DNA of 64,000 nt from Aldehydirespirator sp965221185 (GTDB lineage: Bacteria; Actinomycetota; Acidimicrobiia; Acidimicrobiales; Aldehydirespiratoraceae): contig OZ244866.1 of assembly GCA_965221185.1 (NCBI GenBank), forward strand, positions 3,658,001-3,722,000, given 5' to 3'. Every line of letters begins with the position of its first letter. Within the stretch, counting starts at the first letter, position 1. Shown one piece after another: positions 15,810 through 23,490 of this stretch. A model generated the notes under the pieces. That model was given only the letters and a program-made list of their open reading frames with translations. It did no database searches and was not told the origin of the DNA. The translations under genes and the position numbers were made by a program.

Positions 15810-16285
15810 TGCCAGATGTCGGTGCCGGTGAGTTCCGACGCTGGGACGTTGTCGAGCGGTCCGCAGGCCTGGGCCGTCAGCTCCAGCCCGCCCAGCAGCG
15901 GAGAGATGGTCCCCCCGAACACGAGCACCGTGACGATCCCCTGCTCGGACTCGACGACGATTGCAGGCGGGCGAGTCTCAACGATGGAGCTGTCGGAGGC
16001 CACCATCGCCAGTCGCGCGCCCAAGATGCCCTCGCACTCGCGCGCGGTCTCCGTGGTCATCGGGTCGCCATCGCATTCTCGGATGCCGGGCCCCGCAGCC
16101 TGCGCAGCCGCCACCGCGGCATCGGCAGCCGACTGCACGGCGGTACGCGCCATAGCGAATATCACGACATGGATCCCGATAAGGATCGTGATCATGACGC
16201 CCAGGAACAAGATCGCAGCCGGCAACGCCTCACCCCGCTCATCTCGCCGCCACCGAACCCACGTCGACCAGGTGCGGAGGGTCAA
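15803..16285 (-). CDS. TadE-like minor pilin (first of three)
   Basis: A 160-residue protein opening with 'WVRWRRDERGEALPAAILFL'. The 'DERGEALPA' motif immediately before a membrane helix is the hallmark of TadE/TadF-type pseudopilins. The helix ends in 'MITILIGIHVVIFAMA' and is followed by 'TAVQSAADAAVAAAQAAG', the Ala-rich amphipathic helix. The C-terminal domain has four Cys that may form disulfides. It lies 75 bp after the pilin-like gene at 16361-16792, in the same direction, consistent with a pilin/minor-pilin operon. Confidence 0.77.
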   Translation of the reverse strand: MTLRTWSTWVRWRRDERGEALPAAILFLGVMITILIGIHVVIFAMARTAVQSAADAAVAAAQAAGPGIRECDGDPMTTETARECEGILGARLAMVASDSSIVETRPPAIVVESEQGIVTVLVFGGTISPLLGGLELTAQACGPLDNVPASELTGTDIWQC

Positions 16286-16360
16286 GACATGTCCAATTGG
16301 GCTGCCGAGGTCGCAGCACCGATCACTCCGGCAGGCTCTTCTCTGGAACTTCGGCGTGAG

Positions 16361-16792
16361 TTAGGCGCAATGGGCAACGACCGGAGGCGTGGCCAAGGGG
16401 TCTGCAAGCACCCACGCATAGCCCTCAGGTGAGCTGTTGCACGCGACGGGGGTGGTGTAGGCGCTCGCTGCATTCCTAGCGGCGTCATTGCAGCTTGACG
16501 AAGCTGACCACCAGGAGAACCCAGCTGCCTCGCACAGGGCCGATCCCTTGAACTCGCTAGCTTGCCGCGATATCTGCTGGCGTTCGATGTCACTGACCGC
16601 CTCACCGCCCCGGCTGACCAGCACCGCGGCCACGCCACCGGCGATGGCCAGCAGCACAACCATGATGATCACCGTCTGCAACGCGATGCCTCGCAAGTCG
16701 GCCACAATTGTGGGCAGCCTGCCTCGCAGGGTTAGGCCCGCTACGCCGACTGCGCTCGGCACGGCTATGAAGAGCACAACGACCGTCAGCAT
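16361..16792 (-). CDS. Pilin-like membrane protein (paralogue 2)
   Basis: A 143-residue protein closely related to the one at 16919-17227. The N-terminus is hydrophobic ('LTVVVLFIAVPSAVGVAGL'). Then comes 'LRGIALQTVIIMVVLLAIAG', where an Arg-Gly sits directly before a hydrophobic segment, as in prepilin cleavage sites, and 'SRGGEAVSDIERQQISR'. The C-terminal half is Cys-bearing ('CEAAGFSW', 'SSSCNDAARN', 'VACNSSPEG') and longer than in the paralogue. The core helix is shared almost exactly with the paralogue while the tails differ, as expected for pilins with exposed variable ends. Assignment as an Flp-type pilin rests on context and helix pattern; the extra N-terminal helix is atypical. Confidence 0.62.
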   Translation of the reverse strand: MLTVVVLFIAVPSAVGVAGLTLRGRLPTIVADLRGIALQTVIIMVVLLAIAGGVAAVLVSRGGEAVSDIERQQISRQASEFKGSALCEAAGFSWWSASSSCNDAARNAASAYTTPVACNSSPEGYAWVLADPLATPPVVAHCA

Positions 16793-16918
16793 CGCGAGTC
16801 TTTCGTGTTAGTTCCGCCCGACGGCCTCAATCGGCTCGTGAGAGTGCGCACGGCCATGGCGAATCTGTGGTGGAAGCTTGTAGAAGGTGGCTGACCTACA
16901 CAGCAACGTGCTCTGCTA

Positions 16919-17227
16919 TTAGACGCACGCCTTCGTAGTAGTGTTCCAGGTGAATCCGGCTGCGTCACACAAGGTGCTACCTGAGAAGTCGGCGGCGGTA
17001 CGGCTGATTTGCTGTCGTTCGATGTCGGTGACGGCTTCGCCGCCCCGGCTGAGCAGCACTGCGGCCACGCCGCCAGCGATGGCGAGCAGCACGACCATAA
17101 TGATGACCGTCTGCAAGGCGATGCCGCGCGCGTCGGCCACCAAGTTCGGGAGCTTGCCTGTCAGAGCCAGCCCGGCCGCGACGACCAGGCTCGGCACGAC
17201 GAGGGAGAGGGCGACGACCGTAAGCAT
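16919..17227 (-). CDS. Pilin-like membrane protein (paralogue 1)
   Basis: A 102-residue protein starting at the ATG at 17227 with 'AAGAAGG' about 8 nt upstream. The open frame further upstream lies opposite no conserved feature. It has an N-terminal hydrophobic stretch 'LTVVALSLVVPSLVVAAGL', then 'DARGIALQTVIIMVVLLAIA', 'RGGEAVTDIERQQISR' and a short tail with two Cys ('LCDAAGFTW', 'KACV') that could form a C-terminal disulfide loop as in type IV pilins. The Gly-Ile junction may be the peptidase site. The short size, the following minor-pilin genes and the tad genes at 27-34 kb support a role as major pilin, but it lacks the usual Flp Glu-Tyr motif. Confidence 0.63.
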   Translation of the reverse strand: MLTVVALSLVVPSLVVAAGLALTGKLPNLVADARGIALQTVIIMVVLLAIAGGVAAVLLSRGGEAVTDIERQQISRTAADFSGSTLCDAAGFTWNTTTKACV

Positions 17228-17333
17228 GGAGGAACCTTCTTCTTGCTTGCTAGCAGGACACTTCGACTTGACCGTAGGAGAAGCTACAGCCGACTTTACC
17301 GCGCTCCAACCTCTAACCGGATTATGTGCCTCA

Positions 17334-19694
17334 CTACTGCGACAGCGGGCGACGCCGGGCGTGGGTGCCTGCGCGACGGGCTCGCTGCGACCCAGCACGG
17401 ACCCATCCGTCCACAGTGTCGGCGAACACCTCGATGGCGTCCGCCGCCGGGCGTCGACGGTCAGGATGAACCTTCCAGCCCCGGCGCCGGTTGATGGCGG
17501 CCAACACGATCACGGCCAGCACCGCGGCACCGGTGACGGCGGCGGCGGACGCGTCCACGATCCCCGACACTGACCAGCGCAGTTCGGTTGCGCCCTGCTC
17601 CGCCCACATCACTACATGGCCGGGGCCGCCCTTGCGAATCGGGGTGCCGCTAACTGAACGCCAGTCGGGATCCCAGGGTACGCGCAGCCAAGCCCATCCG
17701 GCCGCCTCCGCCTGCACGGTTAGGCTGTCTCGCCCAATTAGCAGCGACACCCCTGACGCGGCCTGATCCATGGGGTGGGCGCTGCCGTCGTCTCCTCCGG
17801 CCGACAGGACGGGTACGTCCATGGATTCCGGCGTTCGCCGGAATGACGGCGCGTTGTCAGGCGGCGTGGGGTTGCCGTCGCCGGTGGGCGCAGCTGTCGA
17901 GGTGTCTAGCGACATCCACCACTCGACTGCGGCCCGGTGCCATGCCGCTTCGTCGGGGTGGGGGGCTACCGTCACGCCGGTTGCCATCATGGGGGAGAGT
18001 TCGGTGACCGAGACCTCGCCGTCGGCGTCGCATTCGGCGTACCAGCGGGCGCCCAGGGCTTCAGCTCTGACGGGGGTGTCCAACGACTGGCCGCCCGCGT
18101 CCTGCCAGGCATCGAACCAGTGCGGCCGCGCTCGTCCGGACTCGCTGAAACCGCCGGACCGTAAGTCATTCTCAGCCGCGAGAAACTCCGCAGATGCGCT
18201 GGTTTCCCGATAGAGGCCGAACAGCGGGCGGATACGCCCATCGGTTTGCATCGTCGTATACCAAGAATAGCCCCAAGCACACTGTTTAACATTGCCTGAG
18301 GTAGTGGTATAGATGCTGTCGGTATAGACGAGCCCCTCAGCGCGGGTTCCGCTGGCCATGGCGGCAGCCTCTAACGGCGTGACGCGTAGCGGCTCCGGCG
18401 GCGCCGGGCTGCGGATCTGGCTCAAGAACGGAACAAACATCAAGATGGCGGCCCAGGCCAAGGCTCCGCTCCAAGCCCATGAGCGACGGGATCCCCACAT
18501 CAGCCACACTGCCAGAGGCAGCAGTTCCAAGCGAAGCGTGACAACGGCGAAGACGATCAGGAAGGCAACGCTGAGTACGATCCAGGCTGGCCGCGCTGCG
18601 CGCGACGAACCGCGGCGGGGAATGGCCGCGATAGTCCCGGCAACGGCCAGGGCGGCTACCACTATGGGCATTTCCAACCAGCGCTCGGGGCGCAGATAGC
18701 CGAACAGGTCCGCCAAGACCACAGCTAGGAGTCCCGCCCCGGCCGCCAGGGCCAGACGCCGGGACGGGCCTTTGTTGCGGCGGGCGGCCCAGGCTGCTGC
18801 TGCCCCCAACACAGCCAGAACGGCTGTCTGCCAGGCACCTCCGGAGTTCCAAGCGGTGGAGAGCGGCACCTCCCAGCGCACCAAACGGTCCCAGCCCGCC
18901 AGGAATGGCACCAGCCACCAGGCGCTCACTGCCAGCGCCGCCGTCGCCGCCGTCGCGGCCCAGCGGACGGCCCGGCCGGAAGAAGCGCCGCTTGTCGCCA
19001 GCAGCACAGCACACACCACGGCCACCCCTGGCATGACGGTAACGTTGAGCAATATCGCCGCACCGGCCACTACGCCGCACGTCACCGGTCGGCGGCAGCT
19101 AGCTGCCCAGGCCGCAACGTGCAAGCCGATGACGGTGGCCAGCATGGCGGGCCACGAGCCGAAGAATGTGCTCTGTTGGTGGAAGCCGGAGAGGACCCAG
19201 TGCATCTGACCGGAGGCGGCGGTCAGCACCAGCACCGCCCCAACGGCGGCGCGCTGGGCTCGCGGCGCGTACCCTAGGGACCGGGCTAGGCGCAGGGTGC
19301 CCCACGGCAGCAGCACCAGCAGCCCGAGGGCGACGGCTGCCATCTGCCCGTGGACCGGATGGGTGAAGCGAATCCAGGCGTGGCCCAGGGGCGGGTAGTT
19401 CACGCCAATGGCCTGCCCGCCGTAGAACCAGTCCGACCAGCCCCGCCAGTCCCACCAGGGCAGCGTCCTTAGCCACTCCGCGGTGGCGGCGTGGCCGATC
19501 ATGTCGCCGCCGGGAGCGTTGCCCCCGTGGCCCACGACCACGTACCAACTCACGGCCACCATGGCGGCCACTGCGCTCCCGGCCCCCAGCCACACCGCGG
19601 CCAGGCGTCGCCGTTGCGTCCGGGCGTCCTCGACGTCGTCCTCATCTGTGTCGACAGCCGACCCGAGGGCGGCGGCTGTGGAAGGTTCGGTCAT
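17334..19694 (-). CDS. Polytopic membrane protein, glycosyltransferase/PTPS-related class
   Basis: A 786-residue protein with about ten or more membrane helices. An Asp/Glu-rich cytoplasmic N-terminus leads into helix 1 ('AVAAMVAVSWYVVVGHGG'). An outside loop follows with 'GGDMIGHAATAEWL' and 'WSDWFYGGQAIGVNYPPLGH'; this 'GYPLFYNYPPL'-like motif is typical of 6-pyruvoyl-tetrahydropterin-synthase-related and GT-C-like membrane proteins. Many helices follow, then a long extracytoplasmic C-terminal domain (about 470-740) and a final helix 'AVTGAAVLAVIVLAAI'. The family is thought to act in polymer or lipid-linked sugar handling; the actual reaction is unknown. The first 20 residues and upstream 45 bp resemble those of the PAP2 gene at 22445. 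Confidence 0.72.
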   Translation of the reverse strand: MTEPSTAAALGSAVDTDEDDVEDARTQRRRLAAVWLGAGSAVAAMVAVSWYVVVGHGGNAPGGDMIGHAATAEWLRTLPWWDWRGWSDWFYGGQAIGVNYPPLGHAWIRFTHPVHGQMAAVALGLLVLLPWGTLRLARSLGYAPRAQRAAVGAVLVLTAASGQMHWVLSGFHQQSTFFGSWPAMLATVIGLHVAAWAASCRRPVTCGVVAGAAILLNVTVMPGVAVVCAVLLATSGASSGRAVRWAATAATAALAVSAWWLVPFLAGWDRLVRWEVPLSTAWNSGGAWQTAVLAVLGAAAAWAARRNKGPSRRLALAAGAGLLAVVLADLFGYLRPERWLEMPIVVAALAVAGTIAAIPRRGSSRAARPAWIVLSVAFLIVFAVVTLRLELLPLAVWLMWGSRRSWAWSGALAWAAILMFVPFLSQIRSPAPPEPLRVTPLEAAAMASGTRAEGLVYTDSIYTTTSGNVKQCAWGYSWYTTMQTDGRIRPLFGLYRETSASAEFLAAENDLRSGGFSESGRARPHWFDAWQDAGGQSLDTPVRAEALGARWYAECDADGEVSVTELSPMMATGVTVAPHPDEAAWHRAAVEWWMSLDTSTAAPTGDGNPTPPDNAPSFRRTPESMDVPVLSAGGDDGSAHPMDQAASGVSLLIGRDSLTVQAEAAGWAWLRVPWDPDWRSVSGTPIRKGGPGHVVMWAEQGATELRWSVSGIVDASAAAVTGAAVLAVIVLAAINRRRGWKVHPDRRRPAADAIEVFADTVDGWVRAGSQRARRAGTHARRRPLSQ

Positions 19695-19822
19695 GTCCTC
19701 AGCGTCGGCGTCAATGGAGAGGGAGGCTAGCTAGCAAGAGGGAACGAGCCGCGAGTGCTGCTGCCGCCGCATGTCCGTTCGGTGCTCGGCAGCGTCCGCC
19801 GATGGCTGCCGTCGGCCCGTAG

Positions 19823-20486
19823 TCAAGAGGCCAGCCATTGTGAAACTGCAGGCCGAGACGACAGCCGTGGCCATGCCGCCACGACGGCGCCGACCACGGC
19901 CCAGCCGGCGATGATGTCGATCACGTAGTGGTCGCCGCTGATCACGAGCGTCAGGGCCATCGCCAGCGGGTATGCCACGAGCGCCATACGTCCCGGGCGA
20001 CCGAGGCGGGTCCAGAAGAAGGCTGCGATCAGCGCCGGGTACGCCGCATGCAGTGACGGGAAGGCTGCGACAAGGTTCACTGTGGCGTGGCCCTTGTCGA
20101 TAAGCGTTTCGGCGATGTCGAGGTTGAGCAGTCGCCAGCCTCGGGTGGCCACTCCTTGCACTTCATCAATGTGCCCGTGCAGCGATGCGAGCCAGGGTGG
20201 CATCGTTGGGAGCAGGATGAAGCTGGCAAGGCCCGCGCTGGTCACGACGGTGAACTGGGCGAGCCAGGCCCGCCACCGGCTGCGATCGCGCAGCCACAGG
20301 TAGGCGGTGACGGCGTAGGGCACGAAGAAGTGGGTGGCGTACGTGATGGACAGCGCCGCTTCCCACCATCGCTGTCCGTGGAACGGCCCCAGGCGGGCTT
20401 GCAGTTCAACGGTGGGGACATCGCCGGGGAACAGGGCCCGGTCGATGATGATGGGCGCGTCAATCTGCAACGGCATTCCGAACCAG
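19823..20486 (-). pseudogene. 3' part of PAP2-family phosphatase gene, split by an IS
   Basis: C-terminal part of a PAP2/inositol-phosphotransferase-like membrane protein. It keeps the catalytic motif residues in 'AAFPSLHAAYPAL' and 'ISGDHYVIDIIAGW' and several helices. The apparent upstream start lies inside the insertion sequence. Removing the IS and one copy of the 4-bp target duplication CCAG joins this piece in frame to the piece at 22017-22445: '...GAAD-W-FGMPLQ...', giving an uninterrupted 362-residue protein. The family dephosphorylates or transfers lipid-linked phosphates at the outer membrane face. The present product lacks the first helices and is probably non-functional. Confidence 0.85.
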
Positions 20487-20573
20487 TGTAGTGGTTCTGG
20501 GATCGTGTCCGGTTTGGGGTCGCTGATTACGCAACATCGGGGTGCGAGCATGGCGCTGTGAGAGGAGCGTCAG

Positions 20574-20918
20574 ATGACCGATCCGTCGAAGTCCCGGGAG
20601 CGCAGCGGCCGCCGCAGGAGGCGGTTGTTGTCGCCTCAGCAGAAGTATGAGGCGTTCGTGCAGGTGCTCACCGGTGAGATGACAGTGGCCGAGTGCGCGG
20701 ACCACTGGGGGGTGAACCGCTCCACGATCATGCGGGCCCGCGAGGTCGCCAAGCGCGGCGCGCTGGACGCGTTGGCGTCGTCTCGGCCCGGGGTGCGAGC
20801 CGACGGGGTGGATCCCGAGTTGGTGATGGCCCGAGACGAGGCGGCCCGGCTGGGCGAGGCGCTCAAGGAGATGGCTGTCAAGGTGACCTTGTTGGAGGGA
20901 AAAGAGCGTTGGGGGTGA
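20574..20918 (+). CDS. IS3-like transposase OrfA (HTH protein)
   Basis: A 114-residue helix-turn-helix protein preceded by GAGAGGAG as ribosome-binding site. The basic N-terminus 'RSGRRRRRLLSPQQKYEAFV' is followed by the HTH ('MTVAECADHWGVNRSTIMRA') that recognises the IS ends, and a C-terminal helical part with leucines suited to dimerisation. In IS3 elements OrfA regulates transposition, and fusion to OrfB gives the active transposase. The heptamer G_GGA_AAA at 20897-20903 in this frame fits -1 ribosomal slippage shortly before the OrfA stop. Confidence 0.85.
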   Translation: MTDPSKSRERSGRRRRRLLSPQQKYEAFVQVLTGEMTVAECADHWGVNRSTIMRAREVAKRGALDALASSRPGVRADGVDPELVMARDEAARLGEALKEMAVKVTLLEGKERWG

Positions 20919-21952
20919 CCGCCTGTGTGCCCCCGCGTGTCGAAGCCGGCGTCAAAGCCGGCCTGTTGGAGCTCGTCGATCACGCCGTGGGGGCGGGATG
21001 GACGACGGCTCGGGCCTGTTCGGTGCTGGAGCTCGACGGCCGCCGGTGCCGCCGCTGGCGGCGCCGCCGCGAGGCCGGCCGCCTCGATGACGCCGCGGCG
21101 GGCGGCGTCGTGGTGCATGCCATCACCCCGTCGGAGAGACACGCGATCCTGGAGCTCTTCGAGCGCTGGGGCGAAATCGACGGCGGCTACCGCAAGCTCG
21201 CTCACCGCGGGTCCTATGAGGGGCTGGTGTGGGTGTCACCGTCGACGCTGTATCGCGTTCTCGCAGCCCAGGGGCTAGTTCTGCCCGCCCGGCCCCAGCG
21301 CTCACCGGCTGTGGCGCGGCCCATGCCCGACTGGGTGAGCTGGGAGCGCCACCAGATCTGGATCTATGACATCACCCACTTCCCCAGAGCCGGACGCGTC
21401 GCCTACGCCATCCTCGATGTCGTAACCCGAAAATGGCTCGCCACCCTCGTCACCGCCGAGGAGACCGCCACCCAAGTAGAGGTCGTGTTCTGCGACGCCC
21501 TCGACGCCGAGGGCCTGTGGCCCGCCGTCGAGGCCCGCCAAGCCGACGACGGCGACGAAGAACCGATCCTGTTGGCCCTGTCAGACAACGGCCCCCAGAT
21601 GAGAGCAGGCACCACCAGAGAGTTCCTGGCCCTCTGCTCCATCGCGTCCCGCTTCGGCCGGCCCGGCACCCCGACTGACCAGGCCTGGATCGAGACCCTC
21701 TTCGGGCACGTCAAGACCGAGTGGCCCCACCTCGAGAAGATCACCGACCCCGGCGAGCTGCGAGCCGAGCTGGAAGTAGCCCGAGACGACTACAACACCC
21801 GCCGCCTGCACGCCTCCCTCGGCTACGTAACCCCCGACGACGAGCACCAAGGACGAGGAGAGCGCATCCGCCAGGCCCGACGAGACGGACTCAACCAGGC
21901 CCGCCTCGACCGCATCGCCTACCATCGCAACAACAACCAAAACCAGCCATGA
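20903..21952 (+). CDS. IS3-like transposase OrfB (DDE integrase), made by -1 frameshift
   Basis: The catalytic half in the -1 frame relative to OrfA. If slippage occurs after the AAA codon at 20901-20903, the fused protein is about 459 residues. An rve-type integrase core is visible with the acidic triad in 'WIYDITHF' (first Asp), 'LALSDNGPQM' (second Asp) and 'QAWIETLFGHVK' (Glu), followed by the usual IS3 C-terminal 'DYNTRRLHASLGYVTP'. An HTH_21-like region ('ILELFERWGEIDGGYRKLAH') precedes the core. No stop or frameshift breaks the core, so transposition competence is plausible. An OrfB-only start is also possible further upstream in this frame. Confidence 0.87.
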   Translation, partial: RALGVTACVPPRVEAGVKAGLLELVDHAVGAGWTTARACSVLELDGRRCRRWRRRREAGRLDDAAAGGVVVHAITPSERHAILELFERWGEIDGGYRKLAHRGSYEGLVWVSPSTLYRVLAAQGLVLPARPQRSPAVARPMPDWVSWERHQIWIYDITHFPRAGRVAYAILDVVTRKWLATLVTAEETATQVEVVFCDALDAEGLWPAVEARQADDGDEEPILLALSDNGPQMRAGTTREFLALCSIASRFGRPGTPTDQAWIETLFGHVKTEWPHLEKITDPGELRAELEVARDDYNTRRLHASLGYVTPDDEHQGRGERIRQARRDGLNQARLDRIAYHRNNNQNQP

Positions 21953-22016
21953 ACCCGCCCGCCCAATGCGGCGTAATCAAACCCCCAAAAGCGGACATTT
22001 ACTCAGAAGCACCTCA

Positions 22017-22445
22017 CCAGTCAGCGGCTCCGCTGGAATAGTCGTAGGCAACTAAGAGCACAGCGAGCACCGACCAGTCCCGCACCGCCCGCGCCGCGCT
22101 GAACCGGTGGCCTGTTGCGAGTGACACGGCCACAACTAGTCCGAGCGTCCATGCCAGTACCTGCTCGCGGTCAATCGGCAGTCCCCAGCGCCCGACGGCG
22201 AACACGAACGCTGCGACGAAGGCGCCCACAGCGGCAACCAGCGCCAAGTCGCTGATCTCCGCCCGCCGACCCCACACCACCCCACCACCGGCACACGCGC
22301 TTCCGGCCGCGACCAGGGCCGTGTCCTGGGCCGTTGAGCCGGCGTCGGTGTTGGCTGCGGCTACGACCTGAGCGTCTTCGCCGACGAGAGTGTCGGCGGC
22401 CGACCCGGAGGCCACCGTGTCGCCAACTGTCGAAGGCTCGGCCAT
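22017..22445 (-). pseudogene. 5' part of PAP2-family phosphatase gene, split by an IS
   Basis: The first 143 codons of the PAP2 gene: 'MAEPSTVGDTVASGS', a linker, two hydrophobic segments ('ALVAAVGAFVAAFVFAVG' and 'VLAWTLGLVVAVSLATG'), then 'RAVRDWSVLAVLLVAYDYSS' and 'GAADW', after which the frame stops inside the IS end. The motif 'RDW..L......YDY' is common just before the catalytic part in this PAP2 subgroup. Joined with 19823-20482 it restores a full-length gene. Its first codons and upstream region resemble those of the membrane protein gene at 19694, suggesting a shared, duplicated leader. Confidence 0.82.
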
Positions 22446-22567
22446 GTACTCGGCGTCAGCGTCAATGGACAGCGAGGATAGCTAGCAATCTGGAGCGAAC
22501 AGTCCGAGCGCTTTGCTTGTATCTCCTGAGGCGAACGCGATCAGGTCTAGGACGGCTCTGGCGGCTG

Positions 22568-23314
22568 TCACCCGATGTCGGGCGCCGGCGGGGCGCTGGT
22601 GATGAGCTCACCCGCGAGGGCGGCGTCGACCTCTTCGGTCTTGTCCAGCGCGGCGATCAGCGCGGTGACCTTGAGAGCAAGATCGTCGATCTTGGCGTCG
22701 AGCGTGTCGATCTTCGCGTCCTGGGCGGCGAATCTGGCGTCGATCTTGGTTTCGAGTGCGTCGATTCTGGTGTCGATCTTGGTTTCGAGTTCGTCGATCT
22801 TGGTGTCAAGCCTGTCGATCTTGGCGTCAAGCCTGTCGATCCTGGTGTCGAGCCTGTCGATCCTGGTGTCAAGCCCGTCGATCCTCGCGTCGATCCTGGT
22901 GTCAAGCCTGTCGATCCTCGCGTCGATCTGGGCGGCGAGTCCGTCGATCCTCCTGTCGATCTTGGCGTTCTGGGCGTCGAAGCTGCGGCCGACCCTGTCC
23001 GCGAAGGCGTTCAGACTGTTGTCGACGCCGGTGATCCTGTTCTCGAGGAGCGTGAAGGCGAAGACCATGAGCGCCACCAGGGAGGCACTCATCAACCCCA
23101 AGCCGACATTGTCCGCGACGGCGGTCCTGAAGGCCGAGCCGGTACGGCGAGGCGGCGCTGCGGCCTGCCCGGCCTCAACTGCGGTGTTGTGCGGTTCGTC
23201 GACATGGATCCTCTCCGGCTCGATCTCGGCCGCGGCGGCCCCATCGGGAGGAGGCGGATGCGGGGTTTCGGGCGGATGGGTCATTGCAGCGTGCACATGG
23301 GCCGGGGTTGTCAC
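22568..23314 (-). CDS. Membrane-anchored long coiled-coil protein, copy 1
   Basis: A 248-residue protein starting at a GTG with a strong GGAGGAG site 6 nt upstream. A longer frame from a TTG exists but the ribosome site decides for the GTG. It has a Pro/Glu-rich cytoplasmic head, one membrane helix ('GLGLMSASLVALMVFAFTLL'), then a continuous coiled coil of about 130 residues with Ile/Leu heptads ('RIDRLDTRIDARIDGLDTRI', 'AKIDRLDTKIDELETKID'). The DNA is repetitive in 21-bp units. The tail has 'KTEEVDAALAGELITSAPP'. It resembles other DUF1640-like or stalk proteins only in architecture. It is paralogous to the next gene, with the whole 5' region duplicated. Role unknown; a part in the pilus locus is possible from position. 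Confidence 0.68.
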   Translation of the reverse strand: MTTPAHVHAAMTHPPETPHPPPPDGAAAAEIEPERIHVDEPHNTAVEAGQAAAPPRRTGSAFRTAVADNVGLGLMSASLVALMVFAFTLLENRITGVDNSLNAFADRVGRSFDAQNAKIDRRIDGLAAQIDARIDRLDTRIDARIDGLDTRIDRLDTRIDRLDAKIDRLDTKIDELETKIDTRIDALETKIDARFAAQDAKIDTLDAKIDDLALKVTALIAALDKTEEVDAALAGELITSAPPAPDIG

Positions 23315-23473
23315 AGAGAACTCCTCCGCGGGCTGGCGACGGCTTGGGAACAAGCGTCAATACGGATCATTAGGCATGCTGTCGATGCCCGGCAGCGAAG
23401 CTCTGATCAGAATACTAACTAACAGTGAGTGTTGTGTCAACCAGCGCTAGAAGACTACAGGCCGGTGAGGGTG
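23313..23473. repeat. Duplicated promoter/5' block, copy 1
   Basis: This 161-bp block matches 24206-24366 at constant offset 893 bp with only a few mismatches and no gaps. It spans the GTG start, ribosome site, leader, promoter and a 19-bp remnant of the tadC 3' end ('CTACAGGCCGGTGAGGGTG'). It shows that gene, promoter and junction were duplicated as one unit. Confidence 0.85.
23412..23440 (-). promoter_or_regulatory. Sigma70-like promoter of coiled-coil gene copy 1
   Basis: On the minus strand, TTGACA (23435-23440), a 17-bp spacer, then TAGTAT (23412-23417). A consensus -35, ideal spacing and 4 of 6 matches in the -10, in an AT-rich island of an otherwise GC-rich region. Leader of about 95 nt to the GTG at 23314. 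Confidence 0.6.
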
Positions 23474-23490
23474 TCCGTGTCGAGTGTCGG

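Larger units (their letters stand above)
20487..22016 (+). mobile_element. IS3-like insertion sequence, complete, 1530 bp
   Basis: Ends 5'-TGTAGTGGTTCTG (left, 20487) and TGAGGTGCTTCTG (right, read inward from 22016) match at 10 of 13 positions. A second inner block is also shared (TGTCCG, then TTTTGGGG and GATTACGC). It is flanked by the 4-bp direct repeat CCAG (20483-20486 and 22017-22020). It carries an HTH orfA and a DDE orfB in the -1 frame with a GGGAAAA slippery site. The TG...CA termini, two overlapping frames and integrase core fit the IS3 family. The reading frames are intact, so the element may be active and the insertion recent. Confidence 0.88.

Noticed and set aside
22680..22960. 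Possible CRISPR-like or iteron repeats in 22.7-23.0 kb
   Set aside because: The periodicity is 21 bp and reflects coiled-coil heptads on the minus strand.
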